The notes: generated from the sequence alone by a model not told the origin. A DNA stretch of 64,000 nucleotides from Ahniella affigens (GCF_003015185.1 NZ_CP027860.1:5611001-5675000); one strand, 5' to 3'; counted from the first letter of the stretch, positions 8,859-18,791 are shown. Numbers and translations are program-made.

Positions 8859-8888
8859 TTACCGCGGGCCTTGGGCCGCACTGATAAA
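8859..8888 (+). promoter_or_regulatory. Possible promoter of purM-purN
   Basis: TTACCG at 8859-8864 and GATAAA at 8883-8888 with an 18-base spacer lie about 30 bases before the purM ATG. The match to the sigma-70 consensus is weak at -35. The 267-base region between DUF2066 and purM must hold divergent promoters; I saw no PurR-type palindrome in it. Confidence 0.3.
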
Positions 8889-8916
8889 CTGTGCGCTTTC
8901 GTTTCGGGCCCTGATC

Positions 8917-9951
8917 ATGACGCAAGGTTTGACCTATCGAGATGCAGGTGTCGACATCGACGCTGGCGAGGCAGTCGTTGATCGCATCAAGCCGTTGGTG
9001 GCCCGCACGTTTCGCAAGGAGGTCCTGTCCGGCCTCGGCGGATTCGGCGCCCTGTTCGAACTTGCCGGTCGTTATCGCGACCCGGTGCTCGTATCGGGCA
9101 CCGATGGCGTCGGCACCAAGCTGAAGCTCGCGCAGCAACTGAATCGGCATGACAGCATCGGCATCGACCTGGTCGCAATGTGCGTCAACGACGTGCTGGT
9201 GCAAGGTGCTGAGCCGCTGTTCTTCCTCGACTACTTCGCAACGGGCAAGCTGCAGGTCGATACGGCCGTCAGCGTGATCGCAGGCATCGCCAAGGGCTGT
9301 GAGCTGTCTGGCTGCGCCCTGATTGGCGGCGAAACGGCGGAAATGCCCGACATGTACCCGCCGGGCGAATACGACCTTGCTGGCTTCTGTGTGGGTGCGG
9401 TCGAAAAGGCCAATCTGCTGACCGGCGATCGCGTGCAGGCGGGCGACGTGATTTTGGGAATCGAATCGAGCGGCCCCCATTCGAATGGGTATTCGTTGAT
9501 TCGCCGCATCATCAAACACGTCGACGCCGATCTGGCCATGCCATTTGGCAGCGGGTCCCTGGCGGATGCACTGATGCAGCCGACAACCATCTATGTGAAG
9601 CCCATCCTTGCATTGATGCAGGAGCGTCCGGCGCATGCGCTGGCGCATATCACCGGCGGTGGTCTGAAAGAGAACATTATCCGTGTCGTACCGGACGGGC
9701 TTGGCCTCGATATCGATGCGGCGAGCCTCAAATTGCCGCCGGTGTTTCAGTGGTTGCAGGAAGCGGGTGCCGTGGCCGATGCCGAGATGTGGCGCACGTT
9801 CAATTGCGGAATCGGCTTTACGTTGCTGTTGGATGCAAACGATGTGACGTCGACGCAAGCCTGGTTGCAGGCGCGCGGCCTCGCGTCACGCGTCATCGGC
9901 GAGGTCGTCGCTCGCGACGGCACCGATGACGAACGCGTCCGCATTGACTGA
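8917..9951 (+). CDS. purM: Phosphoribosylformylglycinamidine cyclo-ligase (AIR synthetase)
   Basis: A 344-residue enzyme that closes formylglycinamidine ribotide to AIR with ATP, step five of purine synthesis. Marks are [12 protein letters not shown] at the N-terminus, the ATP site [68 protein letters not shown] and [11 protein letters not shown]. The ATG at 8917 gives the standard N-terminus; the in-frame 80-residue extension is not family sequence. purN follows after nine bases. Confidence 0.97.
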   Translation: MTQGLTYRDAGVDIDAGEAVVDRIKPLVARTFRKEVLSGLGGFGALFELAGRYRDPVLVSGTDGVGTKLKLAQQLNRHDSIGIDLVAMCVNDVLVQGAEPLFFLDYFATGKLQVDTAVSVIAGIAKGCELSGCALIGGETAEMPDMYPPGEYDLAGFCVGAVEKANLLTGDRVQAGDVILGIESSGPHSNGYSLIRRIIKHVDADLAMPFGSGSLADALMQPTTIYVKPILALMQERPAHALAHITGGGLKENIIRVVPDGLGLDIDAASLKLPPVFQWLQEAGAVADAEMWRTFNCGIGFTLLLDANDVTSTQAWLQARGLASRVIGEVVARDGTDDERVRID

Positions 9952-9960
9952 GCCCGAAGC

Positions 9961-10539
9961 GTGTTTCGCGTTGTAGTTTTGGCATCGGGTCGCGGCAGCA
10001 ATCTCGAAGCGTTGATTCGCGCCCGGGCAGCGGGCTTGCTGCCGATCAACCTGGTGGCAGTGTTTTCGGATCGAGCCAAAGCCGGTGCACTGGAAATCGC
10101 GCGAGCAGCGGGCATTACTGCACAGTTCGTCAATCCACGTGATTTCGACAGCCGTGAGGCCTTCGATCAGGCCATGTTTGCGGCGGTCGACGGCCACGCG
10201 CCGGATTTGATCGTGCTGGCCGGATTCATGCGCATACTGAGTCCATCGGTGGTGGCGTTGCGGGCCGGGCGCATGATCAACATTCATCCGTCCTTGCTAC
10301 CGAAATACCCGGGCCTGCATACACATCAGCGGGCCTTGGACGCTGGCGACGTTGAACACGGCGCCAGCGTGCACTACGTCATTCCCGATCTGGATGCCGG
10401 CCCGATCCTCGCGCAGACGCGTATCCCCATTGTGCCGGGCGATTCGCCCGAGTCACTTGCGGCCCGATTGTTGCCCAAAGAGCATGCATTGCTCGTGTCG
10501 GTTGTGGCCGATTTGGCCGCACAGGCCGCCCGGACCTAG
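9961..10539 (+). CDS. purN: Phosphoribosylglycinamide formyltransferase
   Basis: A 192-residue GAR transformylase using 10-formyl-tetrahydrofolate. It shows VVVLASGRGSNLEALI, the AGFMRILSP block, NIHPSLLPKYPGLHTHQRAL with the catalytic His, and HYVIPDLDAGPILAQ with the catalytic Asp region. It starts with GTG, nine bases after purM, in one operon. Confidence 0.96.
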   Translation: MFRVVVLASGRGSNLEALIRARAAGLLPINLVAVFSDRAKAGALEIARAAGITAQFVNPRDFDSREAFDQAMFAAVDGHAPDLIVLAGFMRILSPSVVALRAGRMINIHPSLLPKYPGLHTHQRALDAGDVEHGASVHYVIPDLDAGPILAQTRIPIVPGDSPESLAARLLPKEHALLVSVVADLAAQAART

Positions 10540-10778
10540 GGTCGTGTTTCCGAAATAAATCGAAGTCTATTTGGAAGCATGTCGAGCCCAGGCCATGCGC
10601 AAGGCGGAGACGTCGTCGCAACTCAGGCGGCGACGCACCAAGCGGCGAGGGTTCGGTTGGCGACAAACCTGCTCGCGCGAATTGCCGAACACGACACTGG
10701 TGTCTGCGTCATTGCAATACACGCCGCAGGCGGGGCTCTCCCGCCTGAGCATTGGTGGAGCTGGCCATCCTGATCGGC

Positions 10779-11702
10779 TTACTGCGTGGCTTCGGTCACC
10801 GTGAAACCGCCATTCAGTCCATTACCGGTGATGCGGTTGCCCGTCAAACTGATGATTTGGCCCAGATTGGTCGTGACCAGCCCAGAGCCATTCTGTGAAA
10901 TGGTGCTATTGCCGACCCGGACACTGGAGTTGGTACCGGCAACGGACAAGCCCGACCCTGGAAAATCGACAATGTGGACGTTTTCGATAGCGCCGGTAAT
11001 GACATCTGTGGACTCAATCAGCACGACGCCATTGAAATCGCCCCCATTGATGACGCTGTTTCGCAGATCGAACTTGGCCGGGCCCTTCATGCGAAGTCCC
11101 GACTTCGACGCGATCAAGTTGCTGCCGTCGACCAGCAGATATACCGACGCTGGAGATGTGGGTTGAACCCGGATCAGGGCCTCGGTCGACAAATTGCCAG
11201 CGCGGCGCAGTACCGAATTGAGCACGAACACTTTGCTGGCAGAGACGGTTGGCGCGATATCGATTGCAAAATCCACAAAGTCGTTGATCACGCAATGATC
11301 AACCGTCAGGCTCCCGGCGCTCAGCAACCGGATGCCACTCAGGCCCGTGCCAATGCCATCAAACTTCAGATTGCGCAACACCACGTTGTCGGTGGCAGCC
11401 GCATTGATGACGACGCCGTTGGTCCCCGACACGAGAATGCCCGCAACACCGCCATCCGCCTCAATGGTGATGGACTTGGTAATCGTCACCGCGCCGAAAC
11501 CACCCGGGTCCAGCGTATTGATCACGCCGCCTGCTGCGGTCTTGGAGATCGCGCCAGCGAACGTTTTGCAGGGGGCGGTACGGGAGCAAGGGTTGGCGTC
11601 GTCGCCGACTCCGGACACCCAGGTTCTGGTGGCCTGCGCAGAAGCTGACACCGCGAAAGCGGTCAGCAAAAGGAATAGCGCCGAGCGAAACAAAGTAGAC
11701 AT
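10779..11702 (-). CDS. Secreted right-handed parallel beta-helix protein
   Basis: A 307-residue secreted protein. After a signal peptide (MSTLFRSALFLLLTAFAVSASA) comes RTWVSGVGDDANPCSRTAPCKTFAGA, a Cys-containing opening common in pectate-lyase-like beta-helix proteins, then repeated coils (VVINAAATDNVVLRNLKFDG, SIRLL/LTVDHCVINDF and so on) with Asn/Val ladders. No catalytic residues of a known lyase stand out, so it may bind rather than cut polysaccharide. Start at 11702 has GGGAG six bases upstream. Export through a type II system is possible, given gsp genes in the window. Confidence 0.78.
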   Translation of the reverse strand: MSTLFRSALFLLLTAFAVSASAQATRTWVSGVGDDANPCSRTAPCKTFAGAISKTAAGGVINTLDPGGFGAVTITKSITIEADGGVAGILVSGTNGVVINAAATDNVVLRNLKFDGIGTGLSGIRLLSAGSLTVDHCVINDFVDFAIDIAPTVSASKVFVLNSVLRRAGNLSTEALIRVQPTSPASVYLLVDGSNLIASKSGLRMKGPAKFDLRNSVINGGDFNGVVLIESTDVITGAIENVHIVDFPGSGLSVAGTNSSVRVGNSTISQNGSGLVTTNLGQIISLTGNRITGNGLNGGFTVTEATQ

Positions 11703-11930
11703 GGCATTCTCCCGAAGTGAGCCTCCAGCTTGCCACAAGTGCCCCAAAATGTGAACTAATTCGCACTTTCGATGCCGGCACTGGTACGTGCTACCGATTT
11801 GCTCGCCGTGCCACGACACCAACAGTCGGCGACCTTGCGACCGTGGGGCCCTTACCGGACACCAATACGCCCGGGTCGACAAATCCTTGATCCGCCTCGC
11901 ACCGGAATCGGTCATGATGGCACCGACATT

Positions 11931-11957
11931 CAGGCGCCAGCCCCAATCAGGCGCCAG
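11931..11957. repeat. Two direct copies of CAGGCGCCAG before fadD-like gene
   Basis: CAGGCGCCAG occurs at 11931-11940 and 11948-11957, 17 bases start to start, about 30-60 bases before the acyl-CoA ligase ATG. The core GGCGCC is self-complementary. Placement suggests an operator, but there is no further support. Confidence 0.35.
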
Positions 11958-11987
11958 GCTGGCACCGTCCCGCTAAGGAGACCAGGC

Positions 11988-13682
11988 ATGGACAACAGAC
12001 CAAAGCGAACTGCGCGTGAGGCGATGACGGCCCTGCCCTCTGTGCTGACGCAGGCCACCTTCACCAACATTGCCACCGAGGCGATTCAGGCCGAGCGGTC
12101 GCTGGGTCAGGTCCTGCTTGATGTCTGTCGGCGGCGTGCCGACCAAGTCGCACTTTCCAGTCTGGGTCGGGACTTCAGCTATGGCGAACTCGCGGACCAA
12201 AGTGCGTGTCTGGCCGCCTATCTTCGGCACCACTTGAAACTTCCAGTTGGTTCGCGAGTCGCGTTGATGCTGCCGAACCTGCTCAATTTCCCGATCACCA
12301 TGCTGGCGGTGATCCGCGCCGACTTGGTTCTTGTGCCGGTCAATCCGTTGTACACCGCCCGCGAGCTTGCGCATCAGTTGAAGGACGCTGGCGCCGAAGT
12401 CTTGATCGTTCTGGAGCAGTTTGCAGAAGTCGTTGCCGCGGCCTTGCCGGGCACAGCGGTCACGCAGGTGATTGTGTGCGCGGTCGGCGACCTGATGCCC
12501 TGGCCGAAATCGATGCTCATGAATCTGGTCGTGCGTCATGTCAAGAAACAGGTGCCTCCCTATCGTTTACCGAATGCCGTTCGCTGGGCCGAGGCCATCC
12601 GGATCGGACGGTCGCTCCCCGTTCCCGACAGTCACGCCAAAGCCTGCGACACCATGCAGTTGCAATACACCGGTGGCACCACCGGGCTCAGCAAAGGCGC
12701 CACGCTCAGCCACAACGCCTTGCTCGCCAATGCCGCCGGACTTGAGCAATGGATGGGGCCGCTGTTGCAAGCGGGTCGGGTGAGTCTGATCGCGTTGCCG
12801 GTCTATCACATTGCTGCGTATTCGAATCTATTGATCATTCTGTTGCACGGCGTTCGCGGTGTGCTACTGCCGAATGCGCGCGATCTTCCCGCTTTGGTCG
12901 CCGCGTACGCGCGCTATCGGCCTGATGTGTTCGCTGGGGTTAACACGCTGTTCGATGCCATCTTGAACAATGCCCAGTTTCAACAATGCGATCACTCAAA
13001 TCTGAAGCTCAGCATTCAAGGGGGCACGGCGCTGCGGCGCGCGACCGCCGAGCGTTGGCGGGCGTTGACGGGTTGTCGGATCTCCGAGATGTATGGCCTC
13101 AGCGAAACCAGTGCTGGCATTACCGGCAACCGGTGGGATGCCGATAATCCAACGGGTTCGATTGGCTTAACGCTGCCTGGTATCGAGGCGAGCATCCGGA
13201 ACGAAGCGGGCGAGGTGTTGCCGGTGGGCGAGGTCGGCGAGCTGTGCGTGCGGGGCGCCGCGCTATTTACCGACTATTGGCAGCATCCGGACGAGACCGC
13301 CAAAGCGCATTTTGACGACGGCTGGTTTCGGACGGGCGACATTGGGCGCCAAGACGCTGCGGGCTATCTGTACATCCTGGATCGTCGCAAGGACATGATC
13401 CTGGTGTCTGGCTTCAATGTCTTTCCGAACGAGATTGAAGATGTTGTGGCGTTGCATCCCGGTGTGCTGGAGGCGGCCGCTGTCGCTGTGCCCGACGACA
13501 AGACCGGCGAGGCCATCAAGCTGGTCGTAGTGCGGCGTGATCCGGCGTTGGACGAGGACAGCATCCGTGCCCATTGCCGCGCGCAACTGACCGGTTATAA
13601 GCAACCCAAGTCGATCGAGTTTCGGGACAGCCTGCCGAAATCGGCGGTCGGTAAAGTCTTGCGCCGCGAGTTACGGGCGTGA
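11988..13682 (+). CDS. AMP-binding long-chain acyl-CoA ligase (FadD-like)
   Basis: A 564-residue ANL-superfamily ligase that adenylates a fatty acid and transfers it to CoA. Motifs in order: the phosphate loop LQYTGGTTGLSKGATLSH, the aromatic/acid binding motif EMYGLSETSAG, the hinge and A8 region DGWFRTGDIG and LDRRKDMILVSGFNVFPNEI, and a C-terminal GKVLRREL with the catalytic Lys. The start at 11988 has AAGGAG seven bases upstream. It stands alone on the plus strand. Chain-length preference cannot be read from sequence. Confidence 0.9.
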   Translation: MDNRPKRTAREAMTALPSVLTQATFTNIATEAIQAERSLGQVLLDVCRRRADQVALSSLGRDFSYGELADQSACLAAYLRHHLKLPVGSRVALMLPNLLNFPITMLAVIRADLVLVPVNPLYTARELAHQLKDAGAEVLIVLEQFAEVVAAALPGTAVTQVIVCAVGDLMPWPKSMLMNLVVRHVKKQVPPYRLPNAVRWAEAIRIGRSLPVPDSHAKACDTMQLQYTGGTTGLSKGATLSHNALLANAAGLEQWMGPLLQAGRVSLIALPVYHIAAYSNLLIILLHGVRGVLLPNARDLPALVAAYARYRPDVFAGVNTLFDAILNNAQFQQCDHSNLKLSIQGGTALRRATAERWRALTGCRISEMYGLSETSAGITGNRWDADNPTGSIGLTLPGIEASIRNEAGEVLPVGEVGELCVRGAALFTDYWQHPDETAKAHFDDGWFRTGDIGRQDAAGYLYILDRRKDMILVSGFNVFPNEIEDVVALHPGVLEAAAVAVPDDKTGEAIKLVVVRRDPALDEDSIRAHCRAQLTGYKQPKSIEFRDSLPKSAVGKVLRRELRA

Positions 13683-13733
13683 GCCAGTGCAGGCCAGACC
13701 GCACGAGATCGTCGCTGACAGATTGGCTTTTGC

Positions 13734-13760
13734 AACGCGCCGCGAATGTGCGGGCGCGTT
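13734..13760. terminator. Hairpin between convergent acyl-CoA ligase and rsmI
   Basis: Arms AACGCGCC (13734-13741) and GGCGCGTT (13753-13760) are perfectly complementary with an 11-base loop. It sits in the 77-base gap between two convergent genes and touches the rsmI stop. There is no clear T run on either side, so termination is only likely. Confidence 0.45.
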
Positions 13761-14602
13761 CAAGCACCTTTGCTCTGTTGCTGCAGGAAGTCATACAGCG
13801 CGTTCTTGCTGAAACCGCTGATCTCAGACGCCAGACGCGCAGCGCGACTCGCTGGTAACTCCTTGGCGAGCGCGGTCGCGAGTTGCTCGGCACGCTGGCG
13901 CGCATCCGACTCTTGCTCCGCTCTTGGTCGGCCGGCAAAGAGCACGACGAATTCGCCCAATTGCTGCTCATGGTCGGTCGCCAGGCGGGCGCGAACCGTC
14001 GAAATCGGGCCACGAAGGAACGTTTCGTGGCGTTTGGTCAGTTCGCGCGCGAGTACTGTCTGACGATCGCCCAGGGTTAACTCCGCGTCGGCGAGCAGTT
14101 CCTCGATACGGTGTTTCGCCTCGAACAGCACCAGCGTATGGTCCAGACTCCTGAGCGCATCCAGTTCGCGTCGACGTTCGCCCGATTTGGCCGACAGAAA
14201 CCCGACAAACGTGAAGCGATCCGTCGGCAGGCCGGCTGCGGACAAGGCGGCCATGATCGCGCTGGCGCCGGGAATTGGCACCACCGGAATCCCGCGGGCG
14301 ACAGCCGCTTGTACGAGTCGAAACCCGGGGTCGCTGAGCAGCGGCGTTCCGGCATCACTGATGAGCGCAACGGATTCGCCTGCGGCAATCCGGTCGAGCA
14401 CGCGCGTCGCCACCTCGGCCTCGTTGTGTTCGTGCACGGCGATCAGGCGCGCCGAGCTCCCGACTTCCGCCAGCAGCGGCGCACTGTGCCGCGTGTCCTC
14501 GCAGGCCACGGTGGAAACCTCACGCAGCACGCGCCGGGCGCGCTCGCTCAGGTCTTCGCGGTTTCCGATTGGCGTGGCGACAATAAAAAGACTGGCCTGC
14601 AT
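13760..14602 (-). CDS. rsmI: 16S rRNA (cytidine(1402)-2'-O)-methyltransferase RsmI
   Basis: A 280-residue tetrapyrrole-methylase-fold enzyme that methylates the ribose of C1402 in the decoding centre. Motifs: LFIVATPIGNREDLSERA, ACEDTRHSAPLL, ALISDAGTPLLSDPGFRLV, VVPIPGASAIMAALSAAGLP, FVGFLSAK and REL TKRHETFLRG. The start at 14602 gives the standard N-terminus. It is divergent from lpoA with only 72 bases between, the usual arrangement for these two genes. Confidence 0.96.
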   Translation of the reverse strand: MQASLFIVATPIGNREDLSERARRVLREVSTVACEDTRHSAPLLAEVGSSARLIAVHEHNEAEVATRVLDRIAAGESVALISDAGTPLLSDPGFRLVQAAVARGIPVVPIPGASAIMAALSAAGLPTDRFTFVGFLSAKSGERRRELDALRSLDHTLVLFEAKHRIEELLADAELTLGDRQTVLARELTKRHETFLRGPISTVRARLATDHEQQLGEFVVLFAGRPRAEQESDARQRAEQLATALAKELPASRAARLASEISGFSKNALYDFLQQQSKGA

Positions 14603-14674
14603 CTTGGCTGGCTCCGCTAAACTCCAAACCTCCACAATAGCGGGAAATTGCCTGTGCCGACGTCTTTGACCCGA

Positions 14675-16474
14675 ATGCCGCGATCGCTCCTGTTGGCAGG
14701 CATGCTGCTGGCCCTCGCTGGATGTGGGTCGACGCCCACGCGCCCGGAACCACCGCCCGCGGTCGACCCAGTGGCCGAACAGATCGCCGCCGGCGACTTG
14801 CGCGCTGCCGCGATGGCTTACGAGGAACTGGCCCGGAAAGAGCGCAAGCAGCGCATCCATTATCAACTGCTTGCCGCGCGCACGTGGCGTGACGAAGGCG
14901 ACTTCGTCGAGCTGAAACGCATTCTGGGCGAAATCAAGCTGAAGAAGCTGGTGCCCGCCCAGCGACTCGAGTTCGATTTGCTCAGCGCCGAGTATCTGGT
15001 GCACGAACAGGCTTTCGAGCAGGCGCTCGCGTTATTGATCATGCCGGACCTGCCGGCGACCGAACGCGCGCGTCAACTGGAGCTGCAGGCTCGCGCCGAG
15101 AGCGGCCTGAACCGTCCGATGGAAGCGGCGCGCACCCGGCTGGCGCTGTCGGCGCTGCTCGATCCCAAAGATCGATCGGGCAACATCGATGAGCTGATGT
15201 CGGAGCTCGGCAAGCTGCCCGCCGCGAGTTTGTCGGCCGAGTTGCGGCAGTTGCCGGGTGACGCGCCGATGCGGCCCTACATCGAGGTGATGCTGCAGCG
15301 ACAAAAACTGATTCCGCCGCGGGCGGCACTGCCGGTCACCGCCGCCATATCGTCCGACCCAAGCAGCGCGGGGGCAGCCTACCGGCCTGTTCAGAAGCTC
15401 GCGTTGCTCGTGCCGACGCGAGGCGAGTTTGCCGCCGCCGGCGAGGTGATTCGCGATGGCTTTCTGGCCACGCACTTTGCGCGGAAAGACATCTCCAAGG
15501 TGCAAGTGTTTGACACCGGCGCCACGCGAAAATCTGCCCTTGATGCATTTCAGAAAGCGATCGATGCTGGCTTCTCGCACTTTGTCGGTCCGCTTGAGCG
15601 TGACCAAGTGGATGCCGTGTTGGCTGCGCGGAAGCCGGGCCAGGCGTTTTTGCTGCTGAATCAGCCGGAGCCGGGGCAGTTGCTCGGGGTCGACACTGAC
15701 CGCTTTGCGCTGGCCCCCGAGAACGATGGCGCCTCTGCTGCCGAATCGTTGATCGGCAGTGAGCGCCGCCGTTTTGTCGTGATTGGCACCGAGGAGGACT
15801 GGTCGCTCCGCGCCGTTGAGGCGTTCCGCGCCCAGGCCGAAGCCATGGGCGCGTCGGTGCTGGCCGCAACGCGAATCAAATCCGGAGCCATAGACTTTGG
15901 CAATGAGTTGAAGGCCATTCAGGCCGTATGGGTCCCACCGCCGCCACAAACGCCGACGCCTGCGGCTGATCCGAATGCTGCGTCCGCGCCCGCGGCCGAA
16001 CCGACCGCACCGCACGATTACGGCATCGACGCGGTCTTCATGGCGGTGCGCGCGCCGGACGCGCGTCTGCTTGTCCCGCAGCTCAAGGTACGCGGGCTCG
16101 ATGTGCTGCCGCTCGTTGCCGCGCCGCAGATTTTTTCCGGGGCGAATCCAGCGTCCGATGCTGATCTGAACGGCGTCTCGTTCCTGGATGCGCCTTGGGC
16201 CCATAACCAGGGCGTGGCCTTGCCGCCGCGCGTCGAACTCGCTGAGCACCTACCCTCCGCACTGCAAAGCCCGCGGTTGTTTGCGTTCGGGATGGATGCC
16301 TATGTGTTGTTCAGTTTTCGCGAGTACTTGCGCATGCATCAGGGCAGCTACCTGGATGGCGCCAATGGGCGCCTGCAACTCGATCCACAAGGCCGCGTCC
16401 GGCGCGGGCTCAGCTGGTATCGGTTTGTTGAGGGCCAGCCCGAGAGTCAGGAGCTCGCGCCAGCGCGCCCATGA
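14675..16474 (+). CDS. lpoA: Penicillin-binding protein activator LpoA
   Basis: A 599-residue outer-membrane lipoprotein. The lipobox is LALAGC with the lipidated Cys at residue 17. An N-terminal TPR-like helical region (about 30-220) is followed by a periplasmic-binding-protein fold (about 245-590) with LALLVPTRGEFAAAGEVIRDGFLA. LpoA proteins stimulate the class A enzyme PBP1a from the outer membrane. A Pro/Ala-rich insert (about residues 425-450) interrupts the C-terminal domain and is probably a loop. Earlier TTG and GTG codons exist, but the ATG at 14675 gives the clean signal peptide. It overlaps yraN by four bases. Confidence 0.92.
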   Translation: MPRSLLLAGMLLALAGCGSTPTRPEPPPAVDPVAEQIAAGDLRAAAMAYEELARKERKQRIHYQLLAARTWRDEGDFVELKRILGEIKLKKLVPAQRLEFDLLSAEYLVHEQAFEQALALLIMPDLPATERARQLELQARAESGLNRPMEAARTRLALSALLDPKDRSGNIDELMSELGKLPAASLSAELRQLPGDAPMRPYIEVMLQRQKLIPPRAALPVTAAISSDPSSAGAAYRPVQKLALLVPTRGEFAAAGEVIRDGFLATHFARKDISKVQVFDTGATRKSALDAFQKAIDAGFSHFVGPLERDQVDAVLAARKPGQAFLLLNQPEPGQLLGVDTDRFALAPENDGASAAESLIGSERRRFVVIGTEEDWSLRAVEAFRAQAEAMGASVLAATRIKSGAIDFGNELKAIQAVWVPPPPQTPTPAADPNAASAPAAEPTAPHDYGIDAVFMAVRAPDARLLVPQLKVRGLDVLPLVAAPQIFSGANPASDADLNGVSFLDAPWAHNQGVALPPRVELAEHLPSALQSPRLFAFGMDAYVLFSFREYLRMHQGSYLDGANGRLQLDPQGRVRRGLSWYRFVEGQPESQELAPARP

Positions 16475-16836
16475 TCTCGGCGAAGCGGGCATTTGGCGAT
16501 CAGGTTGAGGCCGCTGCCGCGGTCATGCTCGGCAAGGCTGGACATCGGATTCTGGCGCGCCAGGCCAATAGTCGATACGGCGAGATCGATCTGATCACGC
16601 AGGACGGTGAGGTCATCGTATTCGTGGAGGTGCGCTATCGCGCCGATGATCGCTTTGGCGGTGGCTTGCAGTCGGTCGACCGGCACAAACAGGCGCGTCT
16701 GATCAAGGCCGCGCAGGCGTGGGTCGTTCAGCATCCACGCGTGGCGCTGTCGCCGATGCGGTTCGATGTGATCGCGGCACATGGCCCGCTGGCTGCCTTG
16801 CAATTCGAGTGGGTCAAAGATGCCTTCCGAACCTGA
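16471..16836 (+). CDS. yraN: YraN family protein (UPF0102)
   Basis: A 121-residue restriction-endonuclease-like fold protein. The family core is seen in GDQVEAAAAVMLGKAGHRIL, NSRYGEIDLITQDGEVIVFVEVRYR and DRHKQARLIKAAQAWV, including the E-x-D...E-V-x nuclease-type residues. Biochemical role is not settled. Start ATG overlaps the lpoA stop (ATGA), the classic lpoA-yraN pair. Confidence 0.92.
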   Translation: MISAKRAFGDQVEAAAAVMLGKAGHRILARQANSRYGEIDLITQDGEVIVFVEVRYRADDRFGGGLQSVDRHKQARLIKAAQAWVVQHPRVALSPMRFDVIAAHGPLAALQFEWVKDAFRT

Positions 16837-18244
16837 GTCGCATCTGTCGGCTGATTTTCGCGCCGCACTCTTGCAACTGTTTCCGGGTGATCAGTGCCAT
16901 GTCGATTTGCCGACGCGCCACGTTTACGGCTACGACAACTCGCGGCGCCTGCAATTGCCCGATGCGGTGTTGATCCCGCGCGAGCAAGGCCATCTTCCCG
17001 ATCTGGTCCGGTTGTGTCGCCAATATGGCGTGGCGATCGTGCCGCGTGGTCGCGGGACGAATACCACCGGAGCGACGATCCCGATCCAAGGTGGCGTGGT
17101 GCTGAGTTTCGAGCGATTGAATCGAATCATCGAAATCAATCCGGATGACCGCCTGGCGGTCGTCGAGCCGGGCGTCCTGAACGGCGATTTGCAATCCGCG
17201 CTGAAGCCGCATGGCCTGTTTTGGGCGCCGGATCCGACCAGCGCACCGTTCGCCACGATCGGTGGCAATCTGGCCTGCAACGCGGGTGGCCCGCGCGCCG
17301 TGAAGTACGGCGCTTGCCGTGACAATGTGTTGGGCCTTGGTGCCATCGATGGCCACGGACGGGCGCTTCGGCTGGGCACGCGAACGACAAAAGGCGCGAC
17401 GGGCTATGACTTGATGCGGTTGCTGATCGGCGCCGAGGGCACGCTTGGTCTGATCACCGACGCCACGCTCAAACTACTGCCCCTGCCCAAAGCGTCCGCG
17501 CTGTTGCGTGCGCTCTATGCCGATGTCGAGACGGCGGCCGAGGCGGTTACTCGCATCATGCGCGGCAACGTGGTGCCGAGCGCGCTGGAGTTTATGGACG
17601 CGACTGCCATCCGTCTGGCCCGCGACATCGGTGGCGCCGCGATTTCGGAATCCGGGGCGATGTTGATGATCGAGTGCGACGGCGAACCCGAGTCCGTGCC
17701 CTGGCAACTGGCACGACTGCAAGAGGCGGCGTCGGGACGGGGCCTGCTTGAACTGGTTCAGGCGGATACCGCGTCCGCCACCGATGCTTTGTGGAAGGCT
17801 CGCAAAGCGCTGTCGCCGGCACTCAGAACACTGGCGCCGAAAAAGATCAACGAGGACGTGGTCGTGCCGGTGTCGTGTCTGCCGACGTTGGTGCGGGCGA
17901 CCGAACAATGGTCGGCATCGGCCGGGTTTCCCATCGTGTGCTTTGGTCACGCGGGCAACGGCAACCTCCATGTCAATTTGCTGATCGACCCGGCCAACGC
18001 CCGCCATGCCGAAGCGGCCCGCTCGGTGCTCGCCGAGTTGTTCAAAACCGTCATCGCGCTGGGTGGCACCTTGTCCGGCGAACATGGGATTGGGCTGGAC
18101 AAGCGCGACTTCGTGCCCAGTGCATTCAATGCCGCGACCTTGGAAATGATGTACGACCTGAAGCAGTGGTTGGACCCGGATGGCATCATGAATCCCGGGA
18201 AGCTGCTTCCGCCTGCGGACGCGCGGCGACGACGCGCCGATTGA
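16820..18244 (+). CDS. FAD-binding oxidase (GlcD/D-2-hydroxyacid dehydrogenase type)
   Basis: A 474-residue flavoenzyme with the PCMH-type FAD domain (PRGRGTNTTGATIPIQGGVV, then FATIGGNLACNAGGPRAVKYG) and the C-terminal FAD-linked oxidase domain (CFGHAGNGNLHVNLLID and GGTLSGEHGIGLDKRDF, with metal-site His residues). This is the family of glycolate oxidase subunit D, D-lactate and D-2-hydroxyglutarate dehydrogenases. Substrate cannot be fixed; with no GlcE/GlcF neighbours, a D-2-hydroxyacid dehydrogenase is more likely than glycolate oxidase. It overlaps yraN by 17 bases. Confidence 0.9.
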   Translation: MPSEPESHLSADFRAALLQLFPGDQCHVDLPTRHVYGYDNSRRLQLPDAVLIPREQGHLPDLVRLCRQYGVAIVPRGRGTNTTGATIPIQGGVVLSFERLNRIIEINPDDRLAVVEPGVLNGDLQSALKPHGLFWAPDPTSAPFATIGGNLACNAGGPRAVKYGACRDNVLGLGAIDGHGRALRLGTRTTKGATGYDLMRLLIGAEGTLGLITDATLKLLPLPKASALLRALYADVETAAEAVTRIMRGNVVPSALEFMDATAIRLARDIGGAAISESGAMLMIECDGEPESVPWQLARLQEAASGRGLLELVQADTASATDALWKARKALSPALRTLAPKKINEDVVVPVSCLPTLVRATEQWSASAGFPIVCFGHAGNGNLHVNLLIDPANARHAEAARSVLAELFKTVIALGGTLSGEHGIGLDKRDFVPSAFNAATLEMMYDLKQWLDPDGIMNPGKLLPPADARRRRAD

Positions 18245-18268
18245 CCCGGGAAACCGGCATCTGAAAAG

Positions 18269-18787
18269 ATGCAGGGCCACGCCCTTGATGTCGCCATGCC
18301 AACTGACCTGCCCGTCCGACCAAAACCGAAGATCGATCGAATGCGTCGTGGCTGCGTCGGCGTGGTGGTGGTCGGCGGTGTGCTGACGTTGATCGTGCTG
18401 GCCATTGTCGCCAGCGTCATCTGGCAGGATGGCGGCGTGTTCTTCAAACGCACCGAGTCGGCCATCCAGGATGGCCGGTCGTTCGGTCAGGAGCGCCTGG
18501 ATCAGGCTTGTCTCGATGAAACCAAGGCGCGATTGAAGAAAACAACCGGGTTCGCTGATGGCATGCCGCTGCTTGGCTTCTTTCGGGGCTGCACGATGGT
18601 GGCAAAGCCCACCGGGCCGTTCTGCGAAGGCGTGCCAATGCCGCTCGAACTGTTTGACTCGGCGGCGTATCAGCAGCAGCAATGCGATGCGCTGGAATTG
18701 GGCAAACATCCGGCTTGCAAGCCAGTTTTCAACGAAGTGCAGCAACTCTGTTACCGGCGCTGGCTGGAACAGGAATTCAAGGAATAA
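18269..18787 (+). CDS. Hypothetical membrane-anchored protein
   Basis: A 172-residue protein I do not recognise. A basic N-terminus (residues 1-27) is followed by one membrane segment (about 29-52, CVGVVVVGGVLTLIVLAIVA) and a soluble, probably periplasmic, part with six Cys (CLDE, GCTM, FCEG, QCDA, ACKP, LCYR), suggesting disulfides. A later ATG at 18296 is possible. It sits 24 bases after the FAD oxidase and four bases before the nucleoside hydrolase, so it is likely in one transcript with them. Confidence 0.7.
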   Translation: MQGHALDVAMPTDLPVRPKPKIDRMRRGCVGVVVVGGVLTLIVLAIVASVIWQDGGVFFKRTESAIQDGRSFGQERLDQACLDETKARLKKTTGFADGMPLLGFFRGCTMVAKPTGPFCEGVPMPLELFDSAAYQQQQCDALELGKHPACKPVFNEVQQLCYRRWLEQEFKE

Positions 18788-18791
18788 GCCT

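Noticed and set aside
10567-10752. 61-codon minus-strand open frame after the beta-helix gene
   Set aside because: No ribosome binding site, Arg-rich and without a recognisable pattern; the 10540-10778 gap is better left as non-coding.
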